A stretch of 6,082 bases of DNA from Microbacteriaceae bacterium UBA4731 (GTDB taxonomy: Bacteria; Actinomycetota; Actinomycetes; Actinomycetales; Microbacteriaceae), in contig DHJB01000078.1 in assembly GCA_002404115.1 (NCBI GenBank), positions 1 through 6,082 of the forward strand. The letters are read 5' to 3'. Positions 1-6,082 of this stretch are shown here, in pieces. The notes beneath the pieces are model-generated. The model made no database searches and was not told where the DNA came from. It saw only the letters and a list, made by a program, of their open reading frames with translations. The position numbers and the translations under genes were made by a program. The stretch's first letter is position 1. Each line of letters begins with the position of its first letter.

Positions 1-126
1 CGGGGTGTGCCCCAGGTCAAGGCACCACCCTGGCTGGACCCCGGCGGGGGAAAGTGGCGATACGTCACGAAATCCAGAACACGGATCGCGGACGCACTCG
101 AGCGACGTGTGGGCCAACGGGACTAG
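1..126. other. Left edge: no firm gene; possible tail of a + strand ORF
   Basis: This is the stretch downstream of uppS. On the + strand, frame 1 is open from the window edge to a TAG at 124-126, directly abutting the uppS stop codon (127-129), so it could be the last 41 codons of a convergent gene. Against this, about 12 of its 41 codons end in A or T, far more than in the clear genes here, and two minus-strand frames are equally open over the stretch. I see no recognisable protein motif. Short inverted repeats are present: GGGG(2-5)/CCCC(10-13) with a TGTG loop, and CCAGG(12-16)/CCTGG(29-33). Neither is convincing as a terminator. Confidence 0.3.
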
Positions 127-942
127 CTACGCGACGGGCGTGGCGGTCGGCAGGTCAGTGGCGCCGCCGTAGCGGCGGTTGCGTGAGGCGTACAGCCCGA
201 TGGCCTGCCACAGGTCGACCCGGCTGAAGTCCGGCCACAGCGTGTCGAGGAACACCATCTCGGCGTAGGCGCTCTGCCAGAGCAGGAAGTTGCTGGTGCG
301 CTGCTCCCCCGAGCTGCGCACGAACAGGTCGACGTCGGGCAGGTCAGCGGTGTACAGGTGGCGCTGGATGGCTTTCTCGGTGATTCCGGACGGCTTCAGC
401 CTGCCGGCGGCGACGTCCTCGGCGAGGGCGCGCACGGCATCCGTGATCTCGGTGCGGCCACCATAGTTCACGCACATGGTCAGGGTGAGCACGTCGTTGC
501 CGGCGGTGAGCTTCTCCGCGTACTGCAGTTCGGTGATGACGGATGCCCACAGCCGCGGTTTGCGCCCGGCCCACCGCACGCGCACCCCCCACTCGTTGAG
601 CTGGTCGCGGCGGCGGTGCAGCACGTCCCGGTTGAACCCCATCAGGAAGCGCACCTCGTCGGGTGAGCGTTTCCAGTTCTCGGTGGAGAAGGCGTACACG
701 CTGAGGTGCTTGACGCCCATCTGGACGGCGCCGGCGACGACGTCGAGCAGCGCAGCCTCCCCCGCCTTGTGGCCCTCGACGCGCGGCAGGCCGCGGGCAT
801 TGGCCCAGCGGCCATTGCCGTCCATGACAACGGCGATGTGGTCCGGCACAGCCTTCGCGGGCATTTTCGGCGGATACAGGCCGGTCCAGTCCAGGGGCTT
901 GAACGGCACAGCGTCTTTGTGCGTGAAGGGTTTCGGGGTCAT
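127..942 (-). CDS. uppS: Isoprenyl transferase (cis-prenyl / polyprenyl diphosphate synthase)
   Basis: A 271-residue member of the undecaprenyl diphosphate synthase family. These enzymes extend allylic diphosphates with isopentenyl diphosphate in the cis configuration at the inner membrane face, making the lipid carrier for peptidoglycan and other wall polymers. The sequence shows the full signature: [13 protein letters not shown] with catalytic Asp41, His58, [13 protein letters not shown] (81-93), VNYGGR (158-163), RSSGEQR (209-215), SNFLLWQ (217-223) and Glu228 in AYAEMVF. Asp41, His58, Arg209, Arg215 and Glu228 have exactly the spacing of E. coli UppS Asp26, His43, Arg194, Arg200 and Glu213. 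A roughly 33-residue N-terminal extension precedes the core, as in actinobacterial decaprenyl-type enzymes; product chain length cannot be read from the sequence. The ATG at 942-940 overlaps the recO stop (ATGA), with GGAG on the minus strand (954-957) 11 bases upstream. The same frame stays open further upstream through recO, but that translation is nonsense overlapping recO, so I reject the longer start. Confidence 0.96.
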   Translation of the reverse strand: MTPKPFTHKDAVPFKPLDWTGLYPPKMPAKAVPDHIAVVMDGNGRWANARGLPRVEGHKAGEAALLDVVAGAVQMGVKHLSVYAFSTENWKRSPDEVRFLMGFNRDVLHRRRDQLNEWGVRVRWAGRKPRLWASVITELQYAEKLTAGNDVLTLTMCVNYGGRTEITDAVRALAEDVAAGRLKPSGITEKAIQRHLYTADLPDVDLFVRSSGEQRTSNFLLWQSAYAEMVFLDTLWPDFSRVDLWQAIGLYASRNRRYGGATDLPTATPVA

Positions 943-1661
943 TTGCTGACGTGCTCCAGTGATCGCAGGCCACGTTCGAGGTGGAATTGCGTGTACGCGG
1001 CCACGATTCCGTTGGCCTGGCCCTGGGTCTTCTCCGGCGCTGCTTCCGCGAACACCCAGTCGCCGGTGAGCAGGGCGCTGAGCAGCGCGATCGTGGCGGC
1101 ATCCAGCCTCGGCGATCCGGGCGGCGCGCACGCATCGCAGACGATCCCGCCCAGCTGCACCACGAGCGCCGAATGCTCGCCCACGGCGCCGCAGCGGGCA
1201 CAATCCTGGAAGCTCGGCGCCCAGCCGGCCATCGACAGTGCGCGCAGCAGGTAGGAGTCGAGGGTGAGGCTGGCGCCGTGCTCCCGGCGGGACAGCGAGC
1301 GGAGCGCGCCCACCAGGAGAAGGTATTGCTGCAGCGACCCCTCGGATTCGGTGAGCTTGTCGGCCGTTTCGACCATGACGCTCGCCGCGGTGTAGCTCGG
1401 GTAGTCGGCGGTGATGAGCGCGCCGTAGGAGCCGATCGATTCGGCCTGGGTGATGATGTCGAGGCTGCGGCCCTCATAGAGCTGCACGTCGGCGACCATA
1501 AACGGTTCGAGCCTGGCGCCGAATTTCGACGCCGTGCGCCGAACGCCCTTGGCTACCGCGCGCACCTTGCCGTGCTGCCGGGTGAGCATGGTGACGATGC
1601 GGTCGGCTTCACCCAGTTTGTGGGTGCGCAGCACGACGGCTTCATCACGGTAGACAGGCAC
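939..1661 (-). CDS. recO: DNA repair protein RecO
   Basis: RecO (240 residues from the chosen start) helps load RecA onto SSB-coated single-stranded DNA in the RecFOR pathway of gap and break repair in the cytoplasm. The N-terminal part, starting [20 protein letters not shown], is the typical OB-fold opening of RecO (about residues 1-80), followed by the helical domain. A zinc-finger-like set CxxC (Cys154, Cys157) and CxxC (Cys175, Cys178) is present, as in many Gram-positive and Deinococcus RecO proteins and unlike E. coli. I chose the GTG at 1661-1659 because it puts the protein start at the family's conserved M-P-V-Y-R-D and has GGGAG (minus strand, 1671-1675) 9 bases upstream. An in-frame ATG at 1700 would add 13 residues, but its only purine-rich stretch touches the ATG. 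The stop overlaps the uppS start by 4 bases, which suggests translational coupling. Confidence 0.95.
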   Translation of the reverse strand: MPVYRDEAVVLRTHKLGEADRIVTMLTRQHGKVRAVAKGVRRTASKFGARLEPFMVADVQLYEGRSLDIITQAESIGSYGALITADYPSYTAASVMVETADKLTESEGSLQQYLLLVGALRSLSRREHGASLTLDSYLLRALSMAGWAPSFQDCARCGAVGEHSALVVQLGGIVCDACAPPGSPRLDAATIALLSALLTGDWVFAEAAPEKTQGQANGIVAAYTQFHLERGLRSLEHVSK

Positions 1662-1735
1662 AGCCCAATTCTCCCACCCCGCACGACGGATGCCGCTCAT
1701 CCTCGCCGGTCGCCCGCAGGTGGTACTAGTTGTAA
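1662..1735. promoter_or_regulatory. Divergent intergenic region between recO and the TRIC-family gene
   Basis: These 74 bases separate two divergently oriented genes and so must hold promoters for recO-uppS and, probably, for the membrane protein gene. The recO Shine-Dalgarno (GGGAG on the minus strand, 1671-1675) lies inside. On the + strand, TACTAG at 1724-1729 sits at -12 to -7 relative to the GTG at 1736, the place of a -10 element for a leaderless transcript, though its last base is G where the consensus has T. I find no convincing -35 element on either strand. Confidence 0.4.
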
Positions 1736-2434
1736 GTGCCCTCTACGCTGTTCACCATTCCCCTCTGGCTCGACCTGTCCGCCGTCGGGATCGGTGCCAT
1801 CCAGGGCGCCATGTTCGCCGGCCGGTTCAAGGATCGGCGCTTCGACCTGCTCGGGGTTGCCCTGATCGGCATCGTCGTCGGCCTCGGCGGTGGACTGTTG
1901 CGGGACGTGTTCCTGGGCGGCGTTCCGGCGGCCCTGCAGAGCAACTGGTACCTCCCGGTGGCGACGGCCGCCGCGTTGCTCGGCATGCTGCTGCAAAAGC
2001 TGTTCAACCGGCTGGGCCCGCTGATCGTCGGGCTCGACGCCGTGACCATCGGCATGTTCGGCGCGATCGGCACCACCAAGGCGCTCGCCCAGGGGCTCCC
2101 GGAGATCCCGGCCCTGTTCGTGGGGGTCGTGTCGGCCGTTGGTGGGTCCGCCCTGCGGGACATGATGCTCAACGTGCCCATCGCGATGATGCACGTCGGC
2201 TCGCTCTATGCCGTCGCGGCCGGGGGCGGCTGCGGTCTCCTCGTCGTGCTCTTCCTGCTCCACGTGCCGATCACCGTCGCCGGCATCGTCTGCGTGGTCA
2301 TGACGGTGGTCATCCGCGTGCTCTCGGCGTCGTTCGGCTGGAGCCTGCCACAGCAGCGCGCGATCGGCAGTTGGCCGCGCTGGCGGCGCGAAAACGCCAC
2401 GGAGAGCCGCCGGAGACGCGTGCGCCGCGCCTAG
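1736..2434 (+). CDS. Trimeric intracellular cation channel (TRIC) / YicG-type membrane protein
   Basis: A 232-residue polytopic membrane protein of the UPF0126/YicG family (Pfam has also called it a glycine transporter), related in fold to TRIC cation channels. It consists of two homologous three-helix halves plus a seventh helix. The diagnostic repeats are visible: GLGGGLLRD at 49-57, followed by [10 protein letters not shown], and GGSALRD at 136-142, followed by [38 protein letters not shown] segment (101-117) lies between them. The C-terminal tail (about 208-232) is strongly basic and probably cytoplasmic by the positive-inside rule. Substrate cannot be read from sequence; small cations or glycine have been proposed for relatives. 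The GTG at 1736 directly follows an in-frame TAA (1733-1735), so the gene cannot start earlier; no good Shine-Dalgarno precedes it (GGTGG at 1719-1723 is 12 bases away). The MFS gene follows after 33 bases. Confidence 0.9.
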   Translation: MPSTLFTIPLWLDLSAVGIGAIQGAMFAGRFKDRRFDLLGVALIGIVVGLGGGLLRDVFLGGVPAALQSNWYLPVATAAALLGMLLQKLFNRLGPLIVGLDAVTIGMFGAIGTTKALAQGLPEIPALFVGVVSAVGGSALRDMMLNVPIAMMHVGSLYAVAAGGGCGLLVVLFLLHVPITVAGIVCVVMTVVIRVLSASFGWSLPQQRAIGSWPRWRRENATESRRRRVRRA

Positions 2435-2455
2435 CCGTAGCGGGCCGCTGAGGTC

Positions 2456-2461
2456 TACTCT
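2456..2461 (+). promoter_or_regulatory. Candidate -10 element for a leaderless MFS transcript
   Basis: TACTCT fits the actinobacterial -10 pattern TANNNT and ends 6 bases before the GTG at 2468, the usual spacing when transcription begins at the first base of the start codon. A GAGG at 2450-2453 is 14 bases from the GTG, too far for a normal ribosome binding site. An in-frame TAG at 2438-2440, with no start codon between it and 2468, rules out an earlier start. No good -35 match is seen. This is an inference from position and consensus. Confidence 0.4.
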
Positions 2462-2467
2462 GGGCGT

Positions 2468-3841
2468 GTGACCAGACTGCAGAGAGTTCTGCTCGTCGCC
2501 ATCCTCGTGACGTTTGTGGCCTTCTTGGACGGCGCGGTGATCAACGTCGCTCTCCCGGCGATCAGCCGGGAACTCGGCGGCGGACTCATCGTGCAGCAGT
2601 GGGTCGTCGACGGGTACCTGATCACACTCGGCGCCTTCATCCTCATCGCCGGGTCTCTGTCCGACTCATTCGGCCGACTGCGAGTGATGCGCATCGGCTT
2701 GTACGGCTTCGGGGTCACCTCCCTGCTCTGCGCCATCGCCCCGACCGACTTCGCCCTCGTCATCGCCCGCGTGCTCCAGGGGGCGACCGCTGCACTCCTC
2801 GTGCCCAGTTCGCTCGCGCTCATCATCTCGAACTTCACGCCGGACGAGCAGGGCAAGGCCATCGGGAAGTGGACGGCGTGGACCACGGGGGCTTTCGTTG
2901 TCGGGCCGCTCCTGGGCGGGGCGCTCGTCGACGCCGCATCCTGGCGCCTCATCTTCGCGATCAACGTCGTGCCCATCGCTGTGGCCCTGTGGTTGATGTC
3001 GAGCCTGGGCCGCGACGAACTCGGCCCGGGGCGCGTGCGGGTCGACTACGTCGGCGCCGCGCTCGGCGTTGTCGGGTTGGGCGGGCCGGTCTTCGCGCTC
3101 ATCGAGCAGGAACGGCTGGGCTGGTCGAGCCCGGGCATCTACCTTCCGCTCATCGTGGGCGCGGTCTGCGCGGCCGTGTTCCTCTGGTGGGAGCACCGCA
3201 CCCCCGAACCGATGATGCCGCTCGACATGTTCCTGGTGCGTAACTTCGGCATGGGCAACCTGGCCACCCTGTTCATCTATGCCGGCTTCACGTTCGGTCC
3301 GTTCGCCATCACCGTGTTCCTGCAGCAGACCGCCGGCTACACGGCGCTCGCCGCCGGTGTCGCCACGTTGCCCATGGTGCTGATGCTGATCGGACTGGCC
3401 TCGGTCTTCGGGGCGTGGGCCGGGCGGATCGGGCCCCGCCTGTTCATGACCCTGGGCCCGATTGTGTGCGCGGCGGGATTCCTGCTCACCCTCACGGTGT
3501 CGGCCGAGGCTGCCTACTGGACCCAGGTCTTTCCGGGCGTCATCGTGTTCGGGCTGGGCATCGCGATCACGGTCGCCCCGCTGACCACAGCCGTCCTCGG
3601 CGCCGTCGATCCGGCCCGGGCCGGGATCGGGTCGGCCATCAACAATGCCGTCGCCCGCGTCGCCGGCCTCGTCGCCGTCGCGTGCACCGGAATCATCGTC
3701 GGATCGGGGCTCGACCTCGACGGCTACCACCGGGCGGCACTGGCGACGGCGGTGTTCCTCGTCGTCGGCGGGATCGCCTCCCTCGTCGGAATCCGCAACC
3801 CGGCGCGCGCGCCGGAGACGGCGACGGCGACGCCCGGTTAG
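2468..3841 (+). CDS. MFS transporter, DHA2 (EmrB/QacA-type) drug:H+ antiporter family
   Basis: A 457-residue, very hydrophobic membrane protein with about 14 predicted transmembrane helices, the DHA2 layout of proton-driven exporters. Family motifs are visible in order: LDGAVINVALP with Asp21 in helix 1 (motif D1), GSLSDSFGRLRVM at 62-74 (motif A, the helix 2-3 loop), RVLQGATAALLVPSS from Arg101 (motif B), and GAFVVGPLLGGALVD then WRLIFAINV at 141-167 (motif C, antiporter signature). Length is normal for the family. Relatives export drugs, dyes, antiseptics or metabolites; the substrate here cannot be told from sequence. The GTG start is forced by an upstream in-frame stop, and the gene may be read from its own leaderless promoter or with the upstream TRIC-family gene 33 bases away. 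The stop codon lies inside the first copy of a 16-bp tandem repeat. No adjacent TetR or MarR regulator is seen, unlike many drug-exporter loci. Confidence 0.93.
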   Translation: MTRLQRVLLVAILVTFVAFLDGAVINVALPAISRELGGGLIVQQWVVDGYLITLGAFILIAGSLSDSFGRLRVMRIGLYGFGVTSLLCAIAPTDFALVIARVLQGATAALLVPSSLALIISNFTPDEQGKAIGKWTAWTTGAFVVGPLLGGALVDAASWRLIFAINVVPIAVALWLMSSLGRDELGPGRVRVDYVGAALGVVGLGGPVFALIEQERLGWSSPGIYLPLIVGAVCAAVFLWWEHRTPEPMMPLDMFLVRNFGMGNLATLFIYAGFTFGPFAITVFLQQTAGYTALAAGVATLPMVLMLIGLASVFGAWAGRIGPRLFMTLGPIVCAAGFLLTLTVSAEAAYWTQVFPGVIVFGLGIAITVAPLTTAVLGAVDPARAGIGSAINNAVARVAGLVAVACTGIIVGSGLDLDGYHRAALATAVFLVVGGIASLVGIRNPARAPETATATPG

Positions 3842-3876
3842 CGTGACGCCCGGTTAGCGTGACGCCCGGTTGGCGT
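3829..3876. repeat. Three tandem copies of a 16-bp repeat
   Basis: The unit GACGCCCGGTTAGCGT occurs head to tail at 3829-3844, 3845-3860 and 3861-3876. Copies 1 and 2 are identical; copy 3 differs only at 3872 (A to G). The array covers the last codons and stop of the MFS gene and ends at the first base of the complement of the stop codon of the minus-strand gene. Each junction carries GCGT-G-ACGC, so copies can pair with each other as hairpins. It was probably made by slippage duplication. Confidence 0.85.
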
Positions 3877-3881
3877 TACGC
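3857..3881 (+). terminator. Candidate intrinsic terminator between convergent genes
   Basis: GCGTGACGCC (3857-3866) and GGCGTTACGC (3872-3881) pair over 10 bases around the 5-base loop CGGTT. The only non-Watson-Crick position is G3861 with T3877, a G-U wobble in the + strand RNA but an A-C mismatch in the minus-strand RNA. It should therefore work better on the MFS transcript. No T-tract follows, which is common in high-GC actinobacteria but weakens the call. The stop codon of the minus-strand gene (3876-3878) lies in the right arm. Confidence 0.55.
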
Positions 3882-4244
3882 GGCCGAGTCCGGTTCCTCC
3901 ATCCACCACTCGGTGAAGGCTGTCGCACGCCCGTCGGGGGCCAGCCGGATGAGCCACAGGTTCCGGTAGGTCGGCCCGTCGCGGTAGACCGTGGTGGCCT
4001 CGATGACCGCGACCTCGTCGGTAACCGCGACGGGCGTCCAATCGAAGGACGTCTCCCCCGGTTCATCCGCCGCGGAGAGCCAGTGGGCGACGATGTCGTC
4101 CTGGCCCAGCCAGGGGTCCGCGTACGGCTCGGTGCGGTAGCTCGCGTCCTCACTGAACAGGGCGCGGATGTCATCGGCGTCGTTCGATTCCCACGCGCGC
4201 CGGTAGCCGGTGATCCATGCCGAAATCGCGTCCAGGCCGGTCAT
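3876..4244 (-). CDS. SnoaL-like / NTF2-fold family protein
   Basis: A 122-residue soluble protein with the look of the SnoaL-like polyketide-cyclase/ketosteroid-isomerase superfamily: an N-terminal helical pair (AISAWITGYRRAWESNDADDIRALF), then SEDASYRTEPYADPWLGQDDIVAHW, then strands rich in aromatic residues (TSFDWTPVAV, AVIEATTVYR, YRNLWLIRL, TAFTEWWMEE). This fold forms a conical pocket that binds small hydrophobic molecules and may be catalytic or only binding; no specific function can be assigned. Length is normal for single-domain members. The ATG at 4244 is the first start after an in-frame TAG on the minus strand (4256-4254). No Shine-Dalgarno lies at proper distance (GGAGG is about 20 bases upstream), and TAGAAC at -12 to -7 may instead mark a leaderless transcript. 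It converges with the MFS gene, 34 bases apart, and diverges from the next gene by 100 bases. Confidence 0.85.
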   Translation of the reverse strand: MTGLDAISAWITGYRRAWESNDADDIRALFSEDASYRTEPYADPWLGQDDIVAHWLSAADEPGETSFDWTPVAVTDEVAVIEATTVYRDGPTYRNLWLIRLAPDGRATAFTEWWMEEPDSAA

Positions 4245-4250
4245 GAAACA

Positions 4251-4280
4251 GTTCTATCGCGTCACCTCCGCGACCGATAG
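4251..4280. promoter_or_regulatory. Inverted repeat and possible -10 element upstream of the SnoaL-like gene
   Basis: CTATCG (4254-4259) and CGATAG (4275-4280) are perfect inverted copies, with a further GTC (4261-4263)/GAC (4272-4274) pairing after a single unpaired C4260. The left arm overlaps TAGAAC (minus strand, 4256-4251), which sits at -12 to -7 from the ATG of the SnoaL-like gene. This layout would suit an operator over a promoter, but the binding protein is unknown and neither element has been shown to function. Confidence 0.35.
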
Positions 4281-4333
4281 GACTCTGGTTTTTCTGCCCG
4301 GACGGGGTGACACTGGAAGGGACAACTTCGGAT

Positions 4334-4344
4334 GGAGGTACCTC
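4334..4344 (+). promoter_or_regulatory. Strong Shine-Dalgarno inside a 10-bp palindrome
   Basis: GGAGG at 4334-4338 is 6 bases before the ATG at 4345 and decides this start over in-frame ATG codons at 4210 and 4243. The Shine-Dalgarno core is part of a perfect palindrome, GAGGTACCTC (4335-4344), which ends directly before the start codon. Confidence 0.8.
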
Positions 4345-5058
4345 ATGAAATCAATGGCGGGCGGAGCGCCCGAACTGATGCCGGTGCTCTCGCGCGGCAA
4401 ACATCGCACCCCCCGCAGTGGCGGGTGTTTCATGGAATTCGCCTCGTACCTCGCGGGCGAGGCCTGGAGCGACCACCCCTCGTGCACCCACCCCGCGCTC
4501 GCCTCGCTGGCTCGAATGGTGAACGACTGCACGTCCGACGATTCCCGGTCGGAGCTGGTCTCCCTGATTCCCTCGGTCATCGGCCTGCGCGGAGGCGACG
4601 AACGGATCGCGATGGTGGTTGCCCTGCGCGCGGGGACGGCGGCGCTCGCGGTCGCCAGCGAGCAACGCCAGCGTGCGCTCGCCGTCGGCATCCTGACCTG
4701 TGAACGCCACCTCGCCGGCCTCGGCGACCGGCCCAGGGAACTGTCGGCGCTCAGCCGGGCCGCATTCGACCAGGCGCCGGGCACCGAACGCTGGGCGCAG
4801 GAGTTCATTGGCTCATTCGGGCCCAGGTCGCGCTTGAGGTTCACCCTGGGCACGGCCGATTCCATCATGCGCGTCGCCGTGCAGGGCCTCGCAGAGGCCT
4901 GCATCCCCGATGCGGATGCCCGGCTGCGCGACCTCCTGGTCGCCGCGATCGACGACGTCTCCGGTCTGCTCGGCATTGCCGAGGTGTCCCCGGAGTCGTC
5001 GGAGTCGTCGGTTACTACCGCTCCGGCTCGCGCGGCCCGGGTCCCCGCCCGCCGCTGA
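4345..5058 (+). CDS. Uncharacterised actinobacterial protein with Cys/His-rich N-terminal region
   Basis: A 237-residue protein that I do not recognise as any named family. It has no signal peptide or clear membrane helix and looks soluble and largely alpha-helical. Residues 26-62 hold GGCFMEFASYLAGE, then WSDHPSCTHPALASLARMVNDC; Cys28, His44, Cys47, His49 and Cys62 could form a metal site, with Cys119 and His122 (TCERH) further on. Residues 67-127 are Ala/Leu/Arg-rich helices, and 145-168 hold WAQEFIGSFGPRSRLRFTL. The last 25 residues are low-complexity Ser/Ala/Arg and probably disordered. The start at 4345 is set by an ideal Shine-Dalgarno; the open frame extends upstream to 4210 but there overlaps the divergent gene and its promoter. 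It converges on leuA. Codon use matches the neighbours, which argues for a resident gene. I have the impression that similar proteins occur in related actinobacteria, but could not check. Confidence 0.8.
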   Translation: MKSMAGGAPELMPVLSRGKHRTPRSGGCFMEFASYLAGEAWSDHPSCTHPALASLARMVNDCTSDDSRSELVSLIPSVIGLRGGDERIAMVVALRAGTAALAVASEQRQRALAVGILTCERHLAGLGDRPRELSALSRAAFDQAPGTERWAQEFIGSFGPRSRLRFTLGTADSIMRVAVQGLAEACIPDADARLRDLLVAAIDDVSGLLGIAEVSPESSESSVTTAPARAARVPARR

Positions 5059-5072
5059 AACTCGGCGACGAA

Positions 5073-5135
5073 GCACGGCGCCGGTTCCGCCGGGGCCGCC
5101 CAGAGGGGCGACTCCCGGCGAAACCGGCGGTGTGT
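5073..5135. terminator. Long hairpin, candidate bidirectional terminator between convergent genes
   Basis: The arms CGCCGGTTCCGCCGGG (5079-5094) and CCCGGCGAAACCGGCG (5114-5129) are inverted copies matching at 15 of 16 positions. The single exception (C5087/A5121) becomes a G-U wobble in the minus-strand RNA, so the leuA transcript forms a continuous stem. Inside, CGCCC (5097-5101) pairs with GGGCG (5106-5110) around the loop AGAG. Outside, 5073-5077 can pair with 5131-5135 with two wobbles. The stem lies between the stop codons of the unknown gene (5058) and leuA (5173). No T-tract follows on either strand. Confidence 0.65.
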
Positions 5136-5161
5136 GTACTGCTGGTGCGTGTACTGCTGCG
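5132..5161. repeat. Two tandem copies of a 15-bp unit next to the leuA end
   Basis: GTGTACTGCTG occurs at 5134-5144 and again at 5149-5159, a 15-base period. The flanking bases diverge slightly. It lies between the long hairpin and the leuA stop codon; no function is evident. Confidence 0.7.
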
Positions 5162-5170
5162 GAGCGCTGC

Positions 5171-6082
<912 letters not shown>

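Noticed and set aside
2..33. Short GC hairpins as a uppS terminator
   Set aside because: Stems are only 4-5 bp, about 95-125 bases past the uppS stop, with no T-tract on the minus strand.
54..68. Imperfect palindrome GTGGCGATACGTCAC
   Set aside because: Only GTG.CG/CG.CAC are symmetric, no gene start lies nearby, and this level of symmetry is expected by chance.
943..1203. N-terminal extension of uppS by 87 residues in the same open frame
   Set aside because: The extra translation is Arg/Gly/Ala-rich, overlaps recO on the same strand in another frame, and the conserved protein starts naturally at 942 with the ATGA overlap.
2666..3730. 354-codon open frame on the minus strand inside the MFS gene
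   Set aside because: Its translation is rich in Asp, Arg, His, Gly and Glu, typical of a shadow frame opposite a GC-rich membrane protein gene, with no recognisable domain.
4297..4312. CCCG-GA-CGGG and GTGACA as operator and -35 box of the unknown gene
   Set aside because: No -10-like hexamer lies at proper spacing after GTGACA (the sequence there is GGATGG), and the 4-bp symmetry is too short to support.
4210..4344. Earlier in-frame ATG starts (4210, 4243) for the unknown gene
   Set aside because: They overlap the divergent SnoaL-like gene or its promoter and lack the strong Shine-Dalgarno that precedes 4345.
4254..4976. 240-codon minus-strand frame opposite the unknown gene
   Set aside because: The + strand frame has an ideal ribosome binding site and plausible protein composition; the minus frame is Ser/Arg/Pro-rich shadow sequence.

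Overview
The window is very GC-rich, uses GTG starts freely, and has third codon positions that are mostly G or C. The linkage recO-uppS with a recO stop/uppS start overlap matches the actinobacterial arrangement (in Mycobacterium tuberculosis recO and the long-chain Z-prenyl synthase gene are likewise adjacent). An actinomycete-type leuA lies nearby. I infer a high-GC Gram-positive actinobacterium, probably of the Microbacteriaceae; the family assignment is recalled from gene context and protein style, not tested.

Layout from left to right: (1) 1-126, no firm gene, one + strand open frame that may be the tail of a convergent gene; (2) 127-1661, minus strand, recO then uppS as a translationally coupled pair; (3) 1662-1735, a short divergent intergenic region; (4) 1736-3841, plus strand, a TRIC/YicG-type seven-helix membrane protein followed by a DHA2-type 14-helix MFS exporter; (5) 3829-3881, a 16-bp tandem repeat and a 10-bp hairpin at the convergent junction; (6) 3876-4244, minus strand, a small SnoaL-like/NTF2-fold protein; (7) 4245-4344, a divergent regulatory region; (8) 4345-5058, plus strand, an unrecognised 237-residue soluble protein with a Cys/His-rich N-terminal region; (9) 5059-5170, a convergent intergenic region almost filled by a long imperfect hairpin; (10) 5171-6082, minus strand, the C-terminal half of 2-isopropylmalate synthase (leuA), cut by the window edge.

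The core genes are housekeeping: LeuA commits carbon to leucine, RecO works in RecFOR recombinational repair, and UppS makes the polyprenyl diphosphate carrier for cell-wall synthesis. The four genes between leuA and recO do not form an obvious pathway and include two transport-type membrane proteins. I see no mobile element, CRISPR array, tRNA or rRNA, and no evidence of a novel multi-gene system. The most interesting signals are non-coding: two strong hairpins at the two convergent junctions (one built from a tandem repeat), TA-type hexamers placed exactly 12 to 7 bases before three start codons that lack a well-placed Shine-Dalgarno sequence, and inverted repeats in the divergent region at 4245-4344. 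The uncharacterised 237-residue protein is the best candidate for new protein biology.
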